The notes below the pieces were generated by a model. The model saw only the letters and a program-made list of their open reading frames with translations. It searched no databases and was not told where the DNA came from. The translations under genes were made by a program, and so were the position numbers. This document shows positions 6,272-11,031 of a DNA stretch of 11,031 bases, in pieces (positions within the stretch are counted from its first letter, which is position 1; each line of letters begins with the position of its first letter). Source of the stretch: Bacteroidales bacterium (GTDB lineage Bacteria > Bacteroidota > Bacteroidia > Bacteroidales > Tenuifilaceae); contig DQHR01000150.1 in assembly GCA_003531155.1 (NCBI GenBank), positions 15,766 to 26,796 of the forward strand, read 5' to 3'.

Positions 6272-8668
6272 ATGATTGTTGTTAAGTTCAATTTAAGATA
6301 TTATTACTTTAAACGGGTCTTTTTAGTAATTCCAGTACTGGCTATTTTATTCACTTCGTGTAATATAACACGAAATGTTTCGGATGATAAATATCTTTTG
6401 AATAAAACCATTCTTCAGGTTGACTCAAAGGATATTAAAACAGGGGATGTTGAAACATATCTTCGACAAAAACCAAATAAAAGGATTATAGGGTTTCGGT
6501 TTCACCTAAGGATGTACAATACAGCAAATCCTACCAAATTTAAGGGCATCCATAAGTGGTTAAAAACTATTGGCGAGGAGCCAGTAATACTCGATACTTT
6601 TCTTGTTACCCAAAGCGTCGAGAATATTCAACTATATCTACAAAGTAAAGGGTATTACGAATCAAAGATAAGTAAATCAATTGCTTATCAGAAAAAGAAG
6701 AAAGCGAATGTAACTTACACAATTCAAACTGGAGAACCATATAAAATAAAGTTTTTCCATTATGCTATTGAGGATACTATAATTAGAAATCTTGTACGTT
6801 CTGACAGCATAAACTCCCTTATTAAACTTAGAAAACCATTGGATACAGATATTCTTGAGGAGGAGCGTGTTCGGTTACAATCGTATCTTAAGAATAATGG
6901 ATATTTCTTCTTCTCAAAAGACAATATTGCCTTTGATGCTGATACTTCAATAGGCAAACATAAGGTGGATTTGCAACTTATTATTAAGAATAGGTTCAAA
7001 GTTAGCGAGAATGGAGATAAAGAGCCAATTAATTATTTAAAGTATAAAATTAGCAAGGTTTATTTTTATCCAAATTACGATCCTCGAAGACTTGCTAATA
7101 CAGCAAAAGAGAGTATTGTTGATACATCTATTTTCAACGGATTAAGTTATATTTATCCAGGCAGCCCCGGTATTCAGTTAAAAGTGCTGGATCAAACCAA
7201 CCAAATTAGACCAGGATTAATTTATTCTGACGATATTGTTCAGCGTACACAGAGCAACATCAATTCTCTGAAACTTTTTAGGATGGTTAACATCTTCTTC
7301 GACGAAGAATTATCAGATCCTGATAAGAAAAAAAATAGTGATAACATTCTTTTTTTTGATGAAACATCAAAAAAGGATTCTTTACCTACAGGCCTTCTGA
7401 ATTGCTATATTCAATTATCACCTCATACATTGCAAAGCTATCAAGCAGAGTTTGTGGGTACAAATACAGCTGGAGCTTTTGGTGCCGAGGGTAATTTGGG
7501 GTATCAGCATAAAAATTTATTTAATGGAGCCGAAATCTTCGATGTTAAATTGCGTGGTTTGGTTGAAACCGTTAAACGAAATCAGGATGCTGGAAATCTC
7601 AATTTTCGCTACTCTGTTGAGTTGGGAGGATCTATCGGTCTTAGTTTGCCAAAATTTTTAAGTCCATTTGCAAGTAAGCAGCACATCAAGAAATATAGTC
7701 CACGTACACAAATTGTGGCTTCATATAACTTTCAACGTCGGCCCGATTACACACGAACAATTGCAAGTTTTTTATTCGGTTATGTATGGAAAAATTCCAA
7801 ATTTGTTACTCACACTGTTAATCCTGTTGAGTTGAGTGCTATTAATATTACCAATATTAGTGCTGCATTTCAAAGTCAAATATCTGGGAAATATCTCGAG
7901 AACAGTTACAAAAACCAGATTATTACCCTTTCTAGCTATAGTCTTACTTTTAATAATCAAAATCTTCAAAAAAATACCTCCTATACATATCTTAGGTTTA
8001 ATGTTGAATCGTCAGGTAATGCCTTATCAGCAATTTATTCAAAATATGGGAAGAAATCAGCTGATGATACTTATCAAATACTGAATACTAGTTTTTCGCA
8101 ATTTGTACGATCAGATATGAATATTACATATCATCAGATTATCGATAATAATAACGCTTTCGTTTATCGACTATTTGCGGGAGTTGGTTATCCGTATGGA
8201 AATTCAAAGGCTCTTCCTTTTGATAAGAAATATTTTTCTGGCGGTGCTAATGGTATCCGCGCTTGGAGTGCACGTAGTTTAGGCCCTGGATCTGTTAAAG
8301 TTGCAAACTCTGGATTTTTCAATCAAACAGGGGATATTAAGTTGGAGGCTAACGTAGAGTATCGTTATAAAATATTCTGGCAGTTAGAGGGAGCTATCTT
8401 CTTTGATGCTGGGAATATTTGGGCCTTTAAAGATGAAAATGAGAATGCAATTTTTAAGCCAGTTAATTTTTATAAGCAGATTGCACTTGGTACCGGAACA
8501 GGTTTTAGGGCTAACTTAGGATTCTTAACTGTTCGTTTCGATTTCGGGTATAAGGTTTATGATCCCGTTGTTGATCCCAATGTTAAGTTTAGACCTTGGG
8601 TTCCTTTCCAACAAAAGTTTATGTGGCAGGATGTTGCGATTAATTTTGGTATTGGTTATCCGTTCTAA
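6272..8668 (+). CDS. tamL: TamL-type outer-membrane lipoprotein of the BamA/TamA (Omp85) family
   Basis: The 798-residue product combines a lipoprotein signal with an Omp85 architecture. The N-terminus has basic residues, a hydrophobic stretch (VFLVIPVLAILF) and the lipobox-like FTSC, so Cys30 is the probable lipidated residue. Residues from about 35 to 330 look like POTRA repeats, for example VENIQLYLQSKGYYESKI, VTYTIQTGEPYKIKFF, and ERVRLQSYLKNNGYFFF. From about residue 400 the protein is a beta-barrel rich in alternating and aromatic residues. Near residue 663 it carries GGANGIRAWSARSLGPGS, the Omp85 loop-6 (V/I-R-G/A-F/W) motif with its key Arg663. It ends in NFGIGYPF with a C-terminal Phe, typical of BAM substrates. 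Omp85 proteins insert or organise outer-membrane proteins and, for TamA with TamB, take part in envelope lipid homeostasis. A lipidated TamA variant is characteristic of Bacteroidota. The partner TamB is not in this window. The start is the ATG at 6272; it directly precedes the signal sequence. Confidence 0.86.
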   Translation: MIVVKFNLRYYYFKRVFLVIPVLAILFTSCNITRNVSDDKYLLNKTILQVDSKDIKTGDVETYLRQKPNKRIIGFRFHLRMYNTANPTKFKGIHKWLKTIGEEPVILDTFLVTQSVENIQLYLQSKGYYESKISKSIAYQKKKKANVTYTIQTGEPYKIKFFHYAIEDTIIRNLVRSDSINSLIKLRKPLDTDILEEERVRLQSYLKNNGYFFFSKDNIAFDADTSIGKHKVDLQLIIKNRFKVSENGDKEPINYLKYKISKVYFYPNYDPRRLANTAKESIVDTSIFNGLSYIYPGSPGIQLKVLDQTNQIRPGLIYSDDIVQRTQSNINSLKLFRMVNIFFDEELSDPDKKKNSDNILFFDETSKKDSLPTGLLNCYIQLSPHTLQSYQAEFVGTNTAGAFGAEGNLGYQHKNLFNGAEIFDVKLRGLVETVKRNQDAGNLNFRYSVELGGSIGLSLPKFLSPFASKQHIKKYSPRTQIVASYNFQRRPDYTRTIASFLFGYVWKNSKFVTHTVNPVELSAINITNISAAFQSQISGKYLENSYKNQIITLSSYSLTFNNQNLQKNTSYTYLRFNVESSGNALSAIYSKYGKKSADDTYQILNTSFSQFVRSDMNITYHQIIDNNNAFVYRLFAGVGYPYGNSKALPFDKKYFSGGANGIRAWSARSLGPGSVKVANSGFFNQTGDIKLEANVEYRYKIFWQLEGAIFFDAGNIWAFKDENENAIFKPVNFYKQIALGTGTGFRANLGFLTVRFDFGYKVYDPVVDPNVKFRPWVPFQQKFMWQDVAINFGIGYPF

Positions 8669-8687
8669 TTTTCGAAATCTCTTTGCA

Positions 8688-8718
8688 TTGACTTTATTAT
8701 CAAAATTTTGTAGGTTTG
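8688..8718 (+). promoter_or_regulatory. Bacteroidota-type promoter of fbaB
   Basis: TTG at 8688-8690 and TAGGTTTG at 8711-8718 are separated by 20 nt, an exact fit to the phylum consensus TTG-N19-21-TAnnTTTG. The expected transcription start, about 5-8 nt downstream, is near 8724-8726, giving a leader of about 20 nt to the ATG at 8747. It lies in the 78-nt gap after the tamL stop, so fbaB is probably transcribed independently of tamL. Confidence 0.8.
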
Positions 8719-8746
8719 TTTGTATTATAACTTAATTAACAATCCT

Positions 8747-9805
8747 ATGACCTACGATAAAATTGTTGAGTTATTGGGTGAGAAATCAAAGTACTTGCTC
8801 GACCATAAAAGCAATACTATAGATAAAAGGTTTCTTCACCTTCCCGGTTCCGATTTTTTGGATCGCGTAGTTGCCAATTCAAACCGTTCTAACCAAACAA
8901 TCAGGAGTATGCAAGCCATGTTCAATAATGGTAGGCTAGCAGGCACTGGTTACTTATCTATTCTCCCTGTCGATCAGGGTATAGAGCATTCTGCGGGAGC
9001 TTCATTTGCCCCAAATCCAATTTACTTTGACCCTGAAAATATTGTTAAATTGGCAATTGAAGGTGGTGCTAACGCAGTAGCATCTACATTTGGGGTACTT
9101 GCCTCTGTTTCGCGAAAGTATGCACATAAAATCCCCTTCATTGTAAAAATCAACCATAATGAGCTGATCTCTTACCCAAATAAGTACGATCAAATAATGT
9201 TTGGTACAGTTGAGGAGGCTTGGAATCTTGGAGCAGTTGCGGTTGGTGCTACAATCTATTTTGGTTCAGAAGAGTCAACTCGCCAAATAATTGAGGTTGC
9301 TGAAGCATTTGAGCATGCACATCAGTTAGGAATGGCAACTGTTCTGTGGTGTTATCTGCGTAATAATGGCTTTAAAAAGGATGGTGTTGATTACCACACT
9401 GCATCTGATCTTACGGGTCAGGCCAATCACCTTGGAGTTACGATACAAGCTGATATTATTAAGCAGAAGTTACCCGAAACGAATGGTGGTTTTAAGGCTA
9501 TTAATTTTGGAAAAACCCATGATAAGGTTTATTCACAGCTAACTACCGACCATCCAATCGACCTAACTCGATACCAGCTTATTAATTGCTATAATGGTCG
9601 TTCGGGATTAATTAACTCTGGAGGGGCATCAAGCGGCGCAAGTGATTTATCCGAAGCTGTGGCAACTGCTGTTATCAACAAAAGAGCAGGAGGGATGGGT
9701 TTAATCAGCGGACGTAAAGCATTTCAAAGGCCAATGAACGAGGGAGTTAATATTCTTAACGCCATTCAAGATGTTTACCTAAGTAAGGAGATCGATATAG
9801 CCTAA
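8747..9805 (+). CDS. fbaB: Class I fructose-bisphosphate aldolase (FbaB/DhnA type)
   Basis: This enzyme reversibly cleaves fructose-1,6-bisphosphate into dihydroxyacetone phosphate and glyceraldehyde-3-phosphate through a lysine Schiff base, in glycolysis and gluconeogenesis. The 352-residue product is nearly the length of E. coli FbaB (350) and aligns by eye along its whole length. Recognisable blocks are LSILPVDQGIEHSAGASFAP at 70-89, VKINHNE at 133-139, VGATIYFGSE at 166-175, ADIIKQKLPE at 235-244 (the Schiff-base Lys should be Lys239, less likely Lys241), INFGKTHDKVYSQLT, NCYNGRSGLINSGG at 280-293, and the C-terminal NKRAGGMGLISGRKAF phosphate-binding region at 311-326. The frame is open from a TTG at 8720, but the predicted transcription start falls just inside that extension and homologues begin near the ATG at 8747, so the ATG is chosen. 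The gene has its own promoter and an intrinsic terminator and appears monocistronic. Confidence 0.97.
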   Translation: MTYDKIVELLGEKSKYLLDHKSNTIDKRFLHLPGSDFLDRVVANSNRSNQTIRSMQAMFNNGRLAGTGYLSILPVDQGIEHSAGASFAPNPIYFDPENIVKLAIEGGANAVASTFGVLASVSRKYAHKIPFIVKINHNELISYPNKYDQIMFGTVEEAWNLGAVAVGATIYFGSEESTRQIIEVAEAFEHAHQLGMATVLWCYLRNNGFKKDGVDYHTASDLTGQANHLGVTIQADIIKQKLPETNGGFKAINFGKTHDKVYSQLTTDHPIDLTRYQLINCYNGRSGLINSGGASSGASDLSEAVATAVINKRAGGMGLISGRKAFQRPMNEGVNILNAIQDVYLSKEIDIA

Positions 9806-9823
9806 TGAATTTTTTTGAATGAG

Positions 9824-9847
9824 AACCGGGTTTTGCCCGGTTTTTTT
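9824..9847 (+). terminator. Intrinsic terminator of fbaB
   Basis: AACCGGG (9824-9830) pairs perfectly with CCCGGTT (9836-9842) across a 5-nt loop (TTTTG), giving a 7-bp stem with a five-pair GC core. A run of seven T's spans 9841-9847. It begins 18 nt after the fbaB stop and is the clearest terminator in the window. Confidence 0.9.
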
Positions 9848-9940
9848 ATTTTCTTTTCAGATGGAATTTGTTAACTTAGATGTATAAATTGTTGAATTAT
9901 TTGATTTTATATAACGAATAATGTTAAGACCTATTCATTT

Positions 9941-10870
9941 ATGCGTTCAAACCTGAATGAAACAAAAGAATATTTCACTTTTTCAAGATCCGAGCGAAGA
10001 GGGATTCTGGTGCTCATATTTTTAATCATAGTTCTTATACTTGCCCCCTATTTCTACAGTTCGTTTATTACAAATGTTCCTACTGATAATTCAGAATTTA
10101 AGGCAAAGGTTGATAGTTTCTTTTCAACACTGGTAGTAAGAGCTGATGATAATGCATCTAATCGCATTAAATCTATTGAAGAGGACGAGGTTGTTCTATC
10201 TAAAGAGAACAAATATTTCAACTTTGATCCTAACATAATCCAGCTAGAAGATATGGTGCAGTTAGGATTATCTGTCAAGCAAGCACAGGTTGTTGATCGA
10301 TATAGAAGTAAGGGCGGTGTATTTCGATCCCCTGAAGATTTTGCTAAGATTTATGCAATTGACTCGGGTCTTTATAGACGTCTAAAGCCTTGGATTAAAA
10401 TTGAATCGAACTTTATCTCAAGTAGAACTAAAACATTTAAAGATTCTATAGCAGCCAACCCTGTAAATTCGATAATTATTGAAATTAATTCATCTGATAC
10501 CCTCGAATTATTGAAAATAAAAGGGATAGGAAAGATTTTTGCTCGTCGTATAATTGCTTACCGTAACCTTCTTGGTGGGTTTGTTAGCGTAGCTCAGCTC
10601 TCTGATATTTATGGGATGAAACCTGAATTATTGAAAGAAATTAGCAAATCAATAGTAGTTGATTCATCATTGATTAAAACCATTAACATAAACCTTGTAT
10701 CATTCGAGGATATAAAAAAACATCCATACTTAACTGAATACCAGGCTAAAGCAATAATATACTACAGAAGTAAAGTTGGAGTAATAAAAAACATTAAAGA
10801 GTTGGTAGAAAACAAGCTCCTTCCATATGATAAATATATCCGATTAAAAAGTTACTTAGTCATACATTAG
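9941..10870 (+). CDS. Membrane-anchored protein with three ComEA-like helix-hairpin-helix units
   Basis: The 309-residue product starts with a short cytoplasmic segment (YFTFSRSERRG) and one transmembrane helix at about 21-44 (GILVLIFLIIVLILAPYFY). A polar, acidic linker follows to about residue 90. Then come three repeats of the ComEA helix-hairpin-helix type: residues 93-154 (degenerate, with GLSVKQAQVVDRYRSKGGVF), 178-241 (the best copy, EINSSDTLELLKIKGIGKIF followed by ARRIIAYRNLLGGF) and 248-308 (NINLVSFEDIKK, then YLTEYQAKAIIYYRSKVGVI). HhH units bind DNA backbone non-specifically; ComEA is the periplasmic DNA receptor in transformation, and the orientation here (basic N-terminus, then TM) would also place the HhH part outside the cytoplasm. 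A role in DNA uptake is inference: no comEC, comF or pilus gene is near, and similar proteins are common in Bacteroidota without proven function. The start is the ATG at 9941. It lies downstream of the fbaB terminator, so it needs its own promoter, which I could not identify in 9848-9940. Confidence 0.85.
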   Translation: MRSNLNETKEYFTFSRSERRGILVLIFLIIVLILAPYFYSSFITNVPTDNSEFKAKVDSFFSTLVVRADDNASNRIKSIEEDEVVLSKENKYFNFDPNIIQLEDMVQLGLSVKQAQVVDRYRSKGGVFRSPEDFAKIYAIDSGLYRRLKPWIKIESNFISSRTKTFKDSIAANPVNSIIIEINSSDTLELLKIKGIGKIFARRIIAYRNLLGGFVSVAQLSDIYGMKPELLKEISKSIVVDSSLIKTININLVSFEDIKKHPYLTEYQAKAIIYYRSKVGVIKNIKELVENKLLPYDKYIRLKSYLVIH

Positions 10871-10939
10871 TTTCAGTTCCCTAAAAATGCGGTTTTTATA
10901 ATATTATTTGTTACGAGATAAAAAAATATACTATACTAT

Positions 10940-10969
10940 TTGATTTATATTTGATAAAGTGTAATTTTG
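10940..10969 (+). promoter_or_regulatory. Bacteroidota-type promoter of rpsU
   Basis: TTG at 10940-10942 and TAATTTTG at 10962-10969 are separated by 19 nt, an exact fit to TTG-N19-21-TAnnTTTG. Transcription would start near 10975, leaving a very short leader of about 15 nt before the ATG at 10991. The leader is AT-rich and has no AGGAGG-like sequence. Confidence 0.78.
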
Positions 10970-10990
10970 CGGCTCATAAATTCAAACGAT

Positions 10991-11031
10991 ATGATTATAG
11001 TACCAATAAAAGAAGGCGAAAACATTGAAAG
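10991..11031 (+). CDS. rpsU: 30S ribosomal protein bS21, N-terminus only (cut by window edge)
   Basis: Only 13 full codons are present, reading MIIVPIKEGENIE. This is the conserved start of bS21 in Bacteroidota (MIIVPxKEGENIE), a small basic protein of the ribosomal small subunit that sits near the anti-Shine-Dalgarno end of 16S rRNA. The name rests on this short match plus a strong consensus promoter placed just upstream, as expected for a ribosomal protein gene. The rest of the gene lies beyond the right edge. Confidence 0.88.
   Translation, partial: MIIVPIKEGENIE

Noticed and set aside
10882..10898. TAAAAA-TGCGG-TTTTTA hairpin after the HhH gene as a terminator
   Set aside because: The stem is only A-T pairs and very weak, and no separate U-tract follows it. 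It may still contribute to 3'-end formation, but I cannot support calling it a terminator.
1..11031. Possible mobile element, defence island, CRISPR array or biosynthetic cluster
   Set aside because: I saw no transposase, integrase, terminal repeats, spaced direct repeats, toxin-antitoxin pair or compositional shift. Every long gene is a conserved chromosomal family.

Overview
The window reads as ordinary core chromosome of a member of the Bacteroidota, most likely a Bacteroidales-like anaerobe or a close relative; I cannot fix the genus. The evidence is a PorT/SprT-type protein of the type IX secretion system (a Bacteroidota-specific machine), a lipidated TamA-like Omp85 protein (TamL type), menaquinone rather than ubiquinone context for the UbiE/MenG methyltransferase, signal peptides ending in A-x-A-Q, no convincing Shine-Dalgarno sites, and two promoters that fit the Bacteroidota sigma consensus TTG-N19-20-TAnnTTTG. 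The DNA is AT-rich throughout and I see no compositional break, transposase, integrase, tRNA, rRNA, CRISPR array or phage gene.

Layout. (1) 3-3649, + strand: the 3' part of purL (small-type FGAM synthase, cut by the window edge), then menG/ubiE starting 3 nt after the purL stop, then porT 53 nt further on. This is probably one transcription unit, or two. (2) 3742-5301, +: a conserved but functionally unassigned FAD-dependent dehydrogenase (COG2509-like). It converges on, and overlaps by 4 nt with, a SpoU/TrmH-family RNA 2'-O-methyltransferase on the - strand (5298-6056). (3) 6057-6271: a divergent intergenic region of about 215 bp with a small perfect inverted repeat. (4) 6272-8668, +: the tamL-like outer-membrane lipoprotein/beta-barrel gene. 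(5) 8688-9847: a self-contained fbaB unit (class I fructose-bisphosphate aldolase) with a clear promoter and a clear intrinsic terminator. (6) 9941-10870, +: a membrane-anchored protein with three ComEA-like helix-hairpin-helix units. (7) 10940-11031: a clear promoter and the first 41 nt of rpsU (ribosomal protein bS21), cut by the right edge.

Functionally these are mostly independent housekeeping genes: purine synthesis, menaquinone synthesis, envelope biogenesis and secretion (PorT, TamL), RNA modification, glycolysis/gluconeogenesis and translation. I looked for an undescribed system and did not find one. The least explained genes are the FAD-dependent dehydrogenase and the triple-HhH membrane protein. 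Several starts were corrected from the longest open frame to the first plausible ATG (menG, trmH-like, fbaB); porT appears to use GTG. No stretch over 300 bases lacks a gene.
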